Below, piece after piece: positions 1 to 12,156 of a DNA stretch of 64,000 nt. The stretch lies in NCBI GenBank assembly GCA_949361645.1, contig OX442432.1, positions 6,398,397-6,462,396 of the forward strand, read 5' to 3'. Each line of letters begins with the position of its first letter. Position 1 is the first letter of the stretch. The translations under genes and the position numbers were made by a program. This DNA is from Spongilla lacustris. Taxonomy: Eukaryota; Porifera; Demospongiae; Spongillida; Spongillidae. Under the pieces are notes generated by a model. It did no database searches and was not told where the DNA came from. It saw only the letters and a program-made list of their open reading frames with translations.

Positions 1-431
1 CTGCTTTAGGGAGAAGGAACTAGAATTGGATGTACATGTATGAGAGTGTGTGTGTGTGTGTATGTGTGTGTGTGGTGTGTGTGTATGTGTGTGGTGTGTA
101 TGTGTGTATGTGTGTGTGTGTGGTATGTGTGGTGTGTATGTGTGTGTGTGTATGTGTGTGTGTGTGGTGTGTGTGTACGTGTGTGTGTGTGTGCGGTGTA
201 TGTGTGTGTGGTGTGTGTGTGGTGTGTGTGTGGTGTGTGTATATGTGTGTGTGTGTTCAGAGGATGGAGAGGCCAGGTGTGATGGAGAGGCCAGGTGTGA
301 TGGAGAGGCCAGGTGTGATGGAGAGGCCAGGTGTGATGGAGAGGCCAGGTGTGATGGAGAGGCCAGGTGTGATGGAGAGGCCAGGTGTGATGGAGAGGCC
401 AGGTGTGATGGTGGCTGGTATCTTTGTGTAG
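1..431 (+). repeat. Intron end with GT microsatellite and 18-bp minisatellite
   Basis: This stretch lies upstream of the first visible exon of the LRRK-like gene and ends in a splice acceptor (TAG at 429-431). Positions 46-258 are an interrupted (GT)n microsatellite. Positions 262-412 are about eight near-identical copies of an 18-bp unit (GATGGAGAGGCCAGGTGT). Open frames here are only products of the repeats. Confidence 0.9.
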
Positions 432-3072
432 GAGATACGTACTCCCATCATTGCTCAAGACCTCATGGCAGTCTGCTGGGACCAAGATCCTGACAGGCGC
501 CCCAAGATAAGCAATATCAAGCAATGGATCCTGATGCCAGAATTTGAACTCTTGCGTGCAGAGATCTCATTGGAGTCTGTAAAGACCATTTCATGTGCCT
601 GTGTGTGCAGGATATCACCTGACCAGGAGGAGGAGGAGCGTCTTCGGGCCACACCCACATCAAATGACTCAAGTCCAGGCACACTATGTCTCAGAAGCAG
701 CATGGGAATGGAACAGGACAGCTCCTGCTTCAAACAGTACGTGTCGTCAGTCCATACAGGCAATCATAGCGGTCCAGATGGTGGGCCATCACACCATGAC
801 AACCAGCCTTCCCAGTCAAACCAGCCTTCCCAGTCAAACCAGCCTTCCCAGTCAAACCAGCCTTCCCAGTCAAACCAGCCTTCCCAGTCAAACCAGCCTT
901 CCCAGTCAAACCAGCCTTCCCAGTCAAACCAGCCTTCCCAGTCAAACCAGCCTTCTCAGTCAAACCAGCCTTCTCAGTCAAACCAGCCTTCTCAGTCAAA
1001 CCAGTCTTCCCAGTCAAACCAACATTCCCAGTCAAACCAGCATTCCAATTCAAACCAGTCAAACCAGCATTCCAATTCAAACTCTCTTTCCCCTTCCCAT
1101 TCCAACCAACCCTTCCGATCTTCTTCTCAAATCTGGCTATGTGGAAGGGACCAGAGGAAAGGAATGGTTCAGATATTCAAGTACTACGATGGCCAGCCTG
1201 ACACATATGTAAGGAATAAATGTATAGAAAATATCTAATTGATAGCCCTACAGGTCCATTGATAGTCCTACAGGTCCATTGATAGCCCTACAGGTCCATT
1301 GATAGCCCTACAGGTCCATTGGTAGCCCTACAGGTCCATTGGTAGCCCTACAGGTCCATTGGTAGCCCTACAGGTCCATTGATAGTCCTACAGGTCCATT
1401 GATAGTCCTACAGGTCCATTGATAGCCCTACAGGTCCATTGATAGCCCTACAGGTCCATTGATAGCCCTATAGGTCCATTGGTAGCCCTACAGGTCCATT
1501 GATAGTCCTACAGGTCCATTGATAGTCCTACAGGTCCATTGGTAGCCCTACAGGTCCATTGATAGTCCTACAGGTCCATTGATAGCCCTACAGGTCCATT
1601 GATAGCCCTACAGGTCCATTGATAGTCCTACAGGTCCATTGATAACCCTACAGGTCCATTGATAGCCCTACAGGTCCATTGATAGCCCTACAGGTCCATT
1701 GATAGCCCTACAGGTCCATTGGTAATTACACTTGCCACAGGTATTTCAGTTTGCACAGTATGTAGGGACCAGTAGCACAACAAAAAAATTTAACTTGATT
1801 CGATATCAATCCTACCATGATCATCATTGATGGTGTTATTTATTGACGCATGCAACCTAGCAACAAGTAAGTGCTTTCAAAGAATGGTGATGGTGTGTCA
1901 CATAGTTCTGGCTATGTCACATAGTTCTGGCTATGTCACATAGTTCTGGCTATGTCTCTGTGCCTTCATCCTCTTTTTTTCTCCCCACTCAGCTCCTAAC
2001 TGGTTACCTTGGCAACGTTGACGAGATAGCGGCCTTGTGTCCCGTGAAGAACATGATGTGGATGGGTACTGACTCTGGCTCCCTCATTGTCTGCCACGCC
2101 CCTTCCCTCAAGGTCAAGTGCATGCACACCATCCCCAGCGAGGCAGGCAACACCAGCGCCATCTTTGACATTGTCCATGTGGGAGAAGTGTCTTCGGTGA
2201 TCGTGACCACTCGCAGGGGAGAGCTGTGGTGCTTCAGGGACCAGCCCGGTCCCCAGGGCCTCCACGTTGAGCAGAAAGTGTCGGTGGGCGATGCGGTCTA
2301 TCGTCTTCTAAAGGTAACAGTGCAGGGGTCGGTCCAAGTGTGGGGTTCCATGGACAACAACGCCGTGTTCCTGATGGAATGGGGAGGAGGGAAAGAGTGG
2401 AAAAGGGTTACTTTGCCACCGTGCAATTCGGGAAACACGAAAATAGTTCTGCTTTCGTGCGTTGCCCACAGTTCCTTCAGAGATTCCAGAGGGAAGGACC
2501 GGGACTATGTGTGGATGGCATACAGGAACCGTTCTGTGCTTGTGTGCTGGGACGCCCAGTGCAGACGTCAACTTGAGGATCACACGATAGACTGTGCCAA
2601 GGTGCTGAGCGCGGACAAGTACAAGGTTCAGCTTCAGGTCACGGACAACACCCCTCCGCCCGACAAGTGCGAGTCACTTGCCACGTACAACAGGAAACTG
2701 TTCGTCGGTACCACGGGGGGGTATGTCCTGGTGGTGGACGCGGAGAAGGCGGTGGTGACCAACGTCCTCTCCTGGCACGTGGGCAAGGTGAGGACCCTGC
2801 TGGTGATGCCGAAGCAGATGGAACCGTGCGTGTGCGCCGAGGTCCACTTCTACGAGGAGGCGAGGGGTGAGGGGGCGGAGGGCCCCGCGGTGTTGCCCAC
2901 CGATAACGAGCACATGATACACAACCCGTCCGATCCAGACGCATGCGTGGTCACGAGCATCGGCAATGGGAGGAGGAAATGTACGGTCGCCAAGCAACTG
3001 AGCGGGCAGCAATATGGCCGCTCGCTCTCTTTGCGCATAGAGGACCTCTGCCTTCTCACTTGGAAGAGCTAG
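432..3072 (+). CDS. LRRK-like (ROCO family) kinase, C-terminal part, 5' end outside the window
   Basis: Two coding exons are visible, 432-1208 and 1993-3072 (TAG stop), joined phase 0. The first opens in the end of a kinase C-lobe (CWDQDPDRRP, the CW(x)6RP signature of tyrosine-kinase-like kinases). It then has a Ser/Gln/Asn-rich stretch built from about 14 tandem PSQSNQ-type hexapeptides. The second encodes a beta-propeller-like region with segments such as MMWMGTDSGSLIVCH and KLFVGTTGGYVLVVD, resembling the WD40 end of LRRK1/LRRK2. In that family the kinase phosphorylates Rab GTPases. What I see is kinase tail followed by propeller; family membership is inferred. Another kinase-WD40 gene is possible, and LRRK1 versus LRRK2 cannot be decided. 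The hexapeptide insert between kinase and propeller is unusual. Confidence 0.7.
799..1080 (+). repeat. Coding 18-bp minisatellite (PSQSNQ repeats)
   Basis: About 12 nearly perfect copies of an 18-bp unit (CCTTCCCAGTCAAACCAG), followed by degenerate copies, lie inside the LRRK-like exon. The unit is a multiple of three, so copy-number change keeps frame and gives a variable Ser/Gln/Asn linker between kinase and propeller. Confidence 0.9.
1209..1992 (+). repeat. LRRK-like intron filled by a 20-bp minisatellite
   Basis: The donor is GTAAGG at 1209 and the acceptor CAG ends at 1992. Positions about 1238-1722 are some 24 copies of a 20-bp unit (GATAGCCCTACAGGTCCATT) with substitutions at two positions. 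Positions 1900-1955 hold three copies of a second short repeat (CACATAGTTCTGGCTATGT). Confidence 0.9.
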
Positions 3073-5323
3073 ATTTATCAGTGTGTATGTTATTGTTTGT
3101 GGAATCCTGAGTGTCTGCACGTGTGATATGTTCTGTCACTATTTTTAAAACTTTTTTTTCTCTCTCTCTCGCTCTCTCCCAAAAAAACAAAGATCGCCCA
3201 TATGCTTACATGTAGTCACTAATCGCATGTAGCTAAGAGATCGTTGTATTGTTTTCTTGGGTCATTTCATTAGCAGTTGGCCCAATGAGTCAATGACCCT
3301 GTGCTGTATGCCAGATATAAAAATTTAATTATAATCAGTGTAGCTTGGATTTTTAACGAACCAATGGAGTAACAAGTAAGGAAACACGAATATTATGCTA
3401 CTATGAAATTATAAATATTGCAGACCCGCATTTAGCATGCACCTAGAATAATGTGGGTCTGTAATGTTTACAAGATATAAAAAAATTAATTGAAATGAAA
3501 TTGAGGATGTATCATAAAAAGCAAGGAAACAACTGAGGGATTACGGAGATTATGCAGTTATGAATTTACATGCCTACATTTAGCAAGTTCATGAAACAAA
3601 AGTTATATGCTAAATGTTATTTATAAATTCATAATTACATGTACATCAATCCTAAATCCCCAATCTCATTTCAATTAATATCTTGTTTCACTCATTTTTG
3701 CAAGCCTTCTCTTGCATTAGATATTGAATGAAGGCATTCTCGCGTCAATAGCAATATTTGGAGCAAAAGTCTGCTGTTATTTAAGTAATTAATTGGAAGG
3801 TGGAGGGGAGGACTATTTCCTATTAAACCATTCATATATGTGTAGATGCTAGGTGGGTGACTCACTAGGTCTATCATTTCATAGTGCTCATCAGACCAAT
3901 TTGCAGGAGGTGATCATAGATGCCTGCAAATGTCTAGCTGAATCAATTTACAACCCTCTACACGTACATGTACTCTTCTGATAGCGGAGTTATGTTTGGA
4001 AACGAGTCAACATCCCAAGCTCCAAGGTTTGTAGAAGATAGATTATTTTTTTGTCCCTCCCTATCCTCACTGAGGTAACTTTGGAAATGAAAGACCACCT
4101 TGCCATTTCAGTAAATCTTCCATGTAGTTGCATTAGCATTGAAAGACAAACAGATGTCACCACAAAGCAGAGAAGTCCCCCAAGCACGACAAGAGAAAAT
4201 TCATCTAACTGATTTAAAACAGGAGCCTAATAATGGGATGACAACTGCTTTTTTTTTTACTCCACGGGATGTTTCCTGGATAAGTTAAGATGTTAGCCTT
4301 CCTTGGCAACAATATGTCTAACCCTATGCAAGCAATAACAACAGACAACTGGTCATACGCCAGCTGGGACTCACAGCCATTTGTGGCCCATGGAAATTTT
4401 GGATACCCCCTCACCATTCAATAACATAACATAATTCCTTATCAATTGAGCACTAGCCCCATGGAAAGAGGAAGGTGGATGAGAACAGGACACCAGTTAT
4501 TAATTAAAATCATACAGTGTTGGCTGTTTATATGGCTTATTTCTATCTCCAAAGTATGGTACAGGTTCAGATAAGCCAGTCAACGTTTATAAACGTCTCT
4601 TCCCACCCCACTCTTTCCACAGCTCCACCTTTTTATGTAAGAGCTTTTTTTTTTTTTTCCTTTGCTGCTCATGTATATATATCCCAAATATCACGTAGTA
4701 TAAGTTTTGGGGGACATGTGTGGTGAATATCATTACATGTACCCATCAGTGCTGATTTTGGCAAGTCAGTAGCAGGTATGATAATACTATTCACGATTCA
4801 TTATAAGGTTTTTTACTTCATCTGGAAAGTTTTTTTTTTGTGCTAGACTGCATCATTTTCTGAAAGGATACCATGCAGTGCAAATATGGCAACATATAAA
4901 AGCATAATCCTCATTTCTAAGCACTAATAAATAAGGATCTGCTTCTGGAGGGATATAAAAGCAGCAGCCAATATCTAAATAGTTTGTTTAATATTCAAAT
5001 GTGGTATCAGCTGTCAAGAGTGTGTGACAGATGGTGCTGTAAAACCTAAAGGAAGTGTGCAGGTGATCTTTGATATTGTGTATGTAGTGTTCTGACTATT
5101 AGCACTTGCGCAGTGGTACACTATGTGGTGTGTGTTTCAGTTGATATATACATTTGAGCCTCATCTTGTGACCAAGACACTACATTTGTATTATATTAAA
5201 AACCTTTTTAATTACATATATGAACACTTTAAAAATGGAGAGAACATGCAATATGTACAACAAATCTTCAGAACAAACTCAACTGTGCTATTGACATTTC
5301 CATTATTTCGTTGTCCCTTGGTT
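3073..5323. other. Spacer without recognised gene
   Basis: AT-rich non-coding sequence between the 3' ends of the LRRK-like gene and the first AMT pseudogene, which converge here. The only structure noticed is a short imperfect inverted repeat near 3421-3460. I see no conserved coding segment on either strand. Confidence 0.6.
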
Positions 5324-5927
5324 TCACTCAGACCTTCCAATATCTTGCCTAGTTCTCTTTTGAAGTAAATAAAATCCTTCACTAGATATGGACTCGTAGT
5401 TGGTATGACTCTCATGCACCATGAAGGGACCTTCAGCACTGCTTCCCTCCTCTTTTGAGGCCACTGTTGGTTCAGACGGTACACTGATTGGTGGTTTCCT
5501 TAACTCATTGGGAGATGTCAGCAACCATCCCCCCTCATATTTCAGAGGCTGGCTGTTCTGCTTGAGTTGAAGGATTCTGTTGGTGCCAAAAAGAGCATAA
5601 CTTCATAAGAGACTACGCTGTTTAATATTTACTTCTTCCTTCAACCTATGGCCATCCCCAGAGAGTATTTAACAGTAGACCAGTAGAGGAGTAAATAATT
5701 CAGAGTGGGTGTGGTCTGAAAAACGAGGCACTTACAAGAGTGGCAGACATGCATGTAGAAGATGATGTATCATGATGGACCTCCCTTTCATCGGTCCAGC
5801 CAGATCTCCTATACTTGTTCCAACACCCATGCACCCATTAATGTATGTTAGTTAGGCTGGCATGGTCCTTGCTAAAGGACGTTGTACTGAGCTTTTTTAA
5901 AAAGTGGGTTGAATAGTGTAGCTGAGG

Positions 5928-6112
5928 TGTACACCACAGGATGAGGGGACTGCCCCTAGGTGTACACCACAGGATGAGGGGACTTCCCCTAGGTGTACAC
6001 CACATGATGAGGGGACTGCACCTAGGTATACACCACAGGATGAGGGGACTGCCCCTAGGTATACACCACAGGATGAGGGGACTGCCCCTAGGTATACACC
6101 GCAGGGTGAGGC
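5928..6112. repeat. 33-bp minisatellite in last intron of AMT1
   Basis: Five to six tandem copies of a unit containing ACCACAGG, ATGAGGGGACT and CCCCTAGGT. The duplicate AMT2 gene has only two to three copies at 12715-12800, so the array changed length after the duplication. Confidence 0.85.
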
Positions 6113-8347
6113 CAGGACACAATAGAGGTATGATGCATGCTACACATTACAGATCTGACATATTTAGACTCCTTGATGCATTCATATACATTGTACTGTT
6201 TCAAAATGCTAATTACAATCCATTTGACTAAGTGTGAATTTGATTTTCCCAGAACTCACCTTAACTTTACCAGTGCTTGCACAAATGGATTGATAGGAAT
6301 AACATAGAGTGTTCCATACAACAGAATGGCAGACACCAGTCCAATGCCAATGATTATTAACGAGCCAAGGATCTGTGCCAATATCCTCTCTCCTTGTCCC
6401 TACGTGGCCAAAGGAAGCAAGTGTGAGGTGCATATTACTGTTAGGGTACAGCTAGGTGGGGCTGGGGAGGAGGAGGGGAGGGGCTTAACGTACTGCGAGG
6501 GGCAGTCTTAGCTCACAGTAGCAAAGACCCTCAAATGTTGCATGGAGGTTGCACTCTGACTCTGGTCCAGCCACAAACAGACCAGTTCCAATCAGGCCCC
6601 ACAACCCACTACCCAAAGAAGGGCTCACATGACAACAAGGTCACCTGACAGCACCCACTCACCAGAGACCATGCACTGGGAACACTTTAGCTGTGTCCTT
6701 GATGTTAAGCTTATACTCCAGCCAACAGCCAAGGTGGTAAGCCAACACAGCAATAACTGGGCTCCCAGAGGGAGGGAACATTAACACTGTTCCTTGAATA
6801 AGGCACACCTCACCTCCAATGAGACATGCCCCCAATAGTCAACAAAGGGACATCCGGCTGTGATGGCCACAAGAGCTGAGAGCACTCCATTGGCTACCTC
6901 GTTAGCATTGATGGAGCTGGCTTGCAAACGAACCTTTTTGAATGTACGTATGCGATCGTGCATTTGGTAGTGTGTGCGCCAAAGGGTGCAGCAATGTGAT
7001 GTGTGCATACAAAGTTGGTATCTTCCACATGCATGCATACCTGTGCCCAGGTTGCAATCACTATAGCAACGGTGCCTCCTGATGCAGCAGCCATGATCAT
7101 GTTGATGGCTATGATGGCAGAGATGTCATAGTATGGCCCAGATGTAGGGTATGGGGCTAGACAGGAAGGGGGAGGAGTTGTCTCCTGTACAAAAAGCTTG
7201 CATACACGGCCAACACCTTACTTTCTACACTTTCAGTTGACCCACAGTTGAACGCAAACCTACAGCAAAAAAGGTTCAGATGTTCGCAGACCATTCCATC
7301 AACCAACCAGACCACCACTCACCAGCTGAACCACAGTATGATGACCCCAAGGGCAGCCTCTGACACAGCCTCATCTCCACCACTCACCGGATACATCCAA
7401 TCCCAGAAACCCCTTGTTTGAAGACAGGTGAACAGAAGCATCAAAAGATGTGACAATGGAAGGAGGCCACTCACTCTGAATGTACCTCTTCTGCCCCCTC
7501 AGCCCCCTTCAGTGTGGCTTCATGCTGCATGAATTTAGTACATGACACACGAGGCTATCACATGACTTTCACATGACTTAAGAGAGGCTATCACATGACC
7601 TTCACAAGACTTAAGAGGCTATCATATCTTCCCATGATACATGACCGTTACAAGCATTGGAGACTATCACATGACACTGGAGGCTATCATGCAAGTAACT
7701 ATTGAGTCATGGCCACTTAATTCAACCACTCATGATATGCAGTGAATATAGCAGTGACCATGGCAAGTCATGCAATCTTATAGTTGGCTGGTTCTGCTGT
7801 CTCTGGTACTTGAACTTTGCAAATAGGCACAGAACTAAACCAAACGTTCCACCTAGTGATAAAGACAAGGTGTCAAGCCATTATAATACTGGTCAGATAG
7901 GGACAGTGGCTAAACTCACCTAGCATGTGGACAGCTCCTGACCCAGCAAAGTCAAGCACGTACATGCTCCTCAAGAAAGAAGGTGCTGCTATTGTGCAGT
8001 TGTAATCCGAAAGCATTCCAACGCAAAAGCGGTAGGGGGAGATGGACTGGGGTATGTCAGACCATATGATCAGGGCAACAATGGGATGAACTATCCCCTG
8101 TGGCAAGAAGGGGTACAGGTATTGCACAGGCCATACCACCCATGTGTTATGCTTACGCTGATGACAAAGGCGCTGATGAAGGCAGCTGGAAGCCTCATTT
8201 TGTACGTGTTGGTGACCAGGCAACCGCCAACAACTGTGGCAGCATTGCTTGCAAACGTGAACTGAAGCCGCGGTGACCGTACACATATAGGTATTAGTTT
8301 AATAAAAGGTATCCAAAGCTCTCACCTTAAAGAACCAAAGGAGAGGG

Positions 8348-9143
8348 CAGTGGCGGATCCAGGGGGGGGGCAACTGGGTTCTGCCCCCCCCCCCGCCAAA
8401 TAGAAATTAAATATTCATAGCTAAGGGGCGGTGCCTTACACGATTAATAGTATGTGCGAAAACGGTTAAATGTACGTGCAAAGGCAGCAGTGCCAGCCGG
8501 TGCGGAGCCATGCAGTCTAGAACATCGGGCAGGCATACACGTGCTCTGAATTAAAACGTCCGCGACAGCTGGAATTGTAATAATTTGTGTGTTTGAGTGA
8601 ATTCAAAGGCGCCTATACAAGTCAAATCTTTCAATAGCAGCAGGTAGGCCTATGCAGCAAATCCATACCGTCAATATTAATATTATAGTTCACTGGTTCT
8701 TTTGACGTTGAAGTTATTCTGGACTGACCAGATGGAGCCTCGGAGTCGAAAGCGACCAAGCAAAGAAGGTTTGCCATTGGATGCATGATATTATAATCGT
8801 TTGTACACAATGCTGATAATCGAAGTGCACCACCGGCCAACTTTGGTGCCACGTCACGCAGAGATAATAGAGTTTATCTACGTAGAAGAGTTATAACGTT
8901 TTTGGAGCAGTTTTTACGTACTTTTGGGGGGGTTTTCAACGCAAAAAGCGTTGGCTTCTGGGGCTCCGCCCCAGACCCCGCTGGGGGAGCTTACAGCGCT
9001 CCCCCAGACCCCCTAGCTGGGCGGGAGGGGTGCCCCCCTCCCGCACCCTCCCCGGGGCGGCTCCGCATCCAGCTTTGCCCCACCCCCTGCCACACCCTCA
9101 CCTGTGCCCCCCCTCGCTCCCAATTCCTGGATCCGCCCCTGGG
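8348..9143. mobile_element. Non-autonomous DNA transposon inserted in AMT1 exon 4
   Basis: The insertion is defined by comparison with the empty site in the duplicate at about 15040. It begins CAGTGGCGGATCCAGG and ends CCTGGATCCGCCCCTG, 16-bp terminal inverted repeats with one mismatch. GGG is present at both edges and could be a 3-bp target duplication or simply shared bases. The interior is GC-rich with poly-G/poly-C tracts and hairpins near 8945-9060. I see no transposase. The superfamily cannot be assigned. Confidence 0.85.
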
Positions 9144-9638
9144 TCTGATACACTGAAGAAGTGAGCATGGGCAGACTCCATACTGGAATAGCGAGCGATG
9201 CTGTCGAACCCGATGAGGAAGAAACCAAAGGCACTGGCAAATGCATCCATATGCTTCTGCGTATTAAAAAGAAATGACAAACAATATACTTGTTCAGCTT
9301 ACGTACAATAATTACAACGTGTCTTCTCTCGTTAACGGTTTTAGCGAACGACACTTCTACCAACATGAAGCCTGCTTTCTGAAAGCAATGTCAAAAATGT
9401 CAAAAATGATGCCATATATATATATGGACGCTAACCATGAAGAAGACGATGATGGCTGCTATCAACACCCACGCAGCACTGGCGTCGGTGTATCGAACTG
9501 TTGGATGAACGACATCGCTCGGACACGTGTTCTGTTAAGACCGATAATAATTTCCAAACAACTTTTGCAGTAAGGCTGTCGTACCCATTTATACAAGTTG
9601 CAGGCACTGTAGTTAAAACACCAGTTGTCACCACCCAT

Positions 9639-11587
9639 TGCTTAGTTTAATTAACAATCCGAGCGTCTCACTTCGTACGCAGACCGGGCTGATGACACCA
9701 GCTTCACAGCAGTCGAGCGGCGCGGATAAATAATATCACCGCTACGCACCCACCTAACCTCCGCCACCAACGCATACCGGTGCATTGAAGTTGATATATG
9801 CGCGTATTTAAAAATGTTGCCATCTTTTTCGGTGTTATTAATTTCTCATCCTCCACCCATGTCCCCGGCCGCACCTAAACATGACAGAAGTCATTATTTT
9901 AATATTTAGTTTAGCGGAAAATGCTTTTGTCGGGATTTATTATGCAAGTTGATATTCCAAATCGTGTCAGTAGTGGAAATTCGCGATCGCATAGACACTT
10001 TCCCAGACAGTAGTTATCTGTGCATGTGATTCTGGTGTATAGTACCATTTGATGTATCCATATCGGTCCAATGATGTTCAGTAACTGGCGTTTATGAAAC
10101 TTCGTAGAAAGATAGAAGGATAAATTCTCTAGAGGGGAGGGTACGCGATATATACTTACCTTGGAGGGGACGCAGCGTTTTAGAGTCGAAAATCGTGGGC
10201 AGAAAACTTTATTCGATTTGAATAACACTTAATAAATACGGCGCGTGTTTAAAAAACTAGTCTGGTCTATTGCCCACGCATTCGGCAGTCGTTCTGAATG
10301 CATAGTAAGCCACAATGACGTTACCAGATCGTTTTTACCAAATGGTGTCAATAAACAATTTTAAAATTGCAAACAGAAAAATTCTCTTCTGACGTCTAGG
10401 ATTTTACGGTCTAAAATCACGGATTCCGCAGTGCCTATGACTCATTATCAATGCGCAATTAATTAGTATGATTAGCAAAATAACCGAGCCTAGCGCCTCA
10501 GCGTACCAGCGGAGATATCTATGTTACGGCCCGATTTGAATCCGTGACCCGATTTAAATCGGATTTACCCGATTTAAAGCATGTTGACCCGATTTAAGGC
10601 GGGTTGACCCGGGTTGAAAGCGGGTTGACCGGATTTAAAGCCGGTTGACCCGGTTTTTGGCATTACACTTTATATCTTGACCCGATTTGAATTAGGCCGG
10701 TGTTTTTTTGACCCGCTATGTATGTATACGTAGTTTTCGAGGATAGTGCACAATCTGACCGTTTTAATAATAAAAATCAACGTCATTGAGTTAGCAAACA
10801 CCTGATGTTTTGTAATGAAAGTGAAAATTCATCGCTACAACACTTCTTACAGCATTTACAGTCCAATGCATACAGGCTAAAGCTGTACGAGTCGCATAGC
10901 CACGTTATGCTAGTCAATCCTATTGGACTCCTTGATGCACATTTATAACACACTCCAACATACCTTTGTCTTCGGTACTCCGGCACGTGCAAAATACCTC
11001 AATAAATCTTGTCATTTTTCATGTCCCTACGCTCTCTCCTTCTTTTCAGCATTTCGGAAGGAAAGGGTTGTATCACACCATTCTCTAAACACTGGATGTA
11101 CCTTCAGTGTTGAAGTGGGGGTCTCCCCCAAAAGAGCAGTGGCAAAAGCCAACGCGAAAGACCATGTACAATAGTTTTAATTATTTTGCCCATCAACAGC
11201 AACGAAGTCTACGCTAATAAGACCATAAGAATCGAACAGATCTGCTGCTTTGTACTGAGAGGAATCATGCTGTCATACACCTTAACCACGGGATAGCAAT
11301 TTATGGTTGATATTGTCAGGCAATGGTCGTTATATTGGAGTGAACTGAGCACTTGGATAAATTCTTTCATCCTAGTAAAGAATTTTGCAAGCCTGGTGTG
11401 CCATACCATAGTTTCACTAAACACTGTGTTGCATTGGCAATTGTGCCACTTGTGCACATTTATTTCCCAGATTGATCTCATAGACATGAGGCTGCATGGA
11501 GAAATGAACTGAGTGCATTCTTCATAATGTATTATCATTGGTCCAAATTCAATTTTGCCCATGCCATTGAAAGCAAAACAGGTATAA
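9639..11587. other. Spacer between AMT1 and the retroelement
   Basis: Positions 9639 to about 10127 match the region upstream of AMT2 (15532-16018), so the duplication includes about 0.5 kb of promoter side. Similarity stops near the sequence GATAGAAGG. Positions 10528-10700 hold degenerate tandem copies of a motif like TTGACCCGATTTAAAG. The remainder has no recognisable gene. Confidence 0.65.
10528..10700. repeat. Degenerate GACCCGATTTAA tandem repeat
   Basis: About seven diverged copies of a 20-26 bp unit alternating GACCCGATTTAA, GGGTTGACC and AAAGC. No coding meaning is seen. Confidence 0.7.
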
Positions 11588-12032
11588 ATGCTCCATCTTT
11601 CTGCATTCCAGAGGGTATCAAACAGCAAACATCATCCAAGCTGCCAGAGAATCCAGCGTCAACCCCAGCGGAACTACGACGAACTGCAACTTTTAGATGA
11701 AAGCGACGAACAACCTTTGCAGGAGATTCCAAAGAGGACGAGGCAAACAGCCCAGCAAATTCAGGATACACTGGTTGTCTCTGATCAAGAGGAGTTCAAT
11801 ACCACTGGACGTGATAATCTGGGAAATGAAGCACCTCAAAATAGCAGCGGACGGGAGGATACCGAAAATGTGGCTCCAACTACTGATAATGTAGAGCTGC
11901 CGATACTTCCTACCCTTCCCCAGACCTAAACGCACGAAGGTATCCACCAAGAGACCGGATACCTCCGCAGTACTACGGCCGAACATACATCTAGCTGTCC
12001 CACCTTTCAGGAAGGGGGGGGGGGGGGGGGGG
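11588..12032 (+). mobile_element. Degenerate LTR-retrotransposon 3' coding end and polypurine tract
   Basis: An acidic open stretch at 11588-11929 is followed, in another frame, by a basic Arg/Pro/Tyr-rich tail ending about 11996 (RRYPPRDRIPPQYYGRTYI then stop). Such tails are common at the C-terminus of retroelement polyproteins. A purine tract (AGGAA followed by a G run, 12009-12032) directly precedes the LTR-like element at 12036, which is the expected order of polypurine tract and 3' LTR. No protease, reverse transcriptase or integrase is recognised, and frames are broken. The assignment rests on layout. Confidence 0.4.
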
Positions 12033-12035
12033 TGA

Positions 12036-12156
12036 TGTAATGATCTGCGCTTGTGCAGATGTTCTTTACTATTGTGCATAAAACCCTCCATATGTGTATG
12101 TGTTGTCAATTCATAATATTACATTGTCCGTTGCCCTAACCTGAAGAGTCATTACA
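12036..12156 (+). mobile_element. Putative 121-bp LTR or similar terminal element
   Basis: It begins TGTAATGA and ends TCATTACA, an 8-bp terminal inverted repeat with TG...CA ends. It follows a polypurine tract. Its right end touches the stop codon of AMT2 (12157-12159). No second copy was found in the window. Confidence 0.45.

Larger units (their letters stand above)
5324..9638 (-). pseudogene. AMT-type ammonium transporter pseudogene (AMT1, duplicate of AMT2)
   Basis: This copy aligns exon for exon with the intact gene at 12157-15531. Start codon at 9638, first exons 9638-9585, 9531-9436 and 9378-9307, last exon ending at 5324. Three independent lesions are visible. First, exon 4 (9256-8326) is split by a 796-bp insertion at 8348-9143. 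Second, the donor after exon 7 reads ATAAGA (near 7782) where the duplicate has GTAAGA. Third, exon 12 (6933-6814) has five C instead of six at about 6830-6834, shifting frame after the GCPFVDYWG motif. The 32-bp micro-exon (7506-7475) is intact. The C-terminal tail is longer than in the duplicate and ends IGRSE. The single-base loss lies in a homopolymer and could be a sequencing error; the insertion could not. Confidence 0.88.

Noticed and set aside
30..524. Cys/Val- and His/Thr-rich ORFs on both strands
   Set aside because: They are translations of the GT microsatellite and the 18-bp repeat.
2639..3120. Antisense ORFs opposite the LRRK-like exon
   Set aside because: GC-rich shadow frames of a well supported coding exon.
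11209..11628. 139-aa minus-strand ORF
   Set aside because: No recognised motif, overlaps the retroelement remnant, no splice or promoter support.
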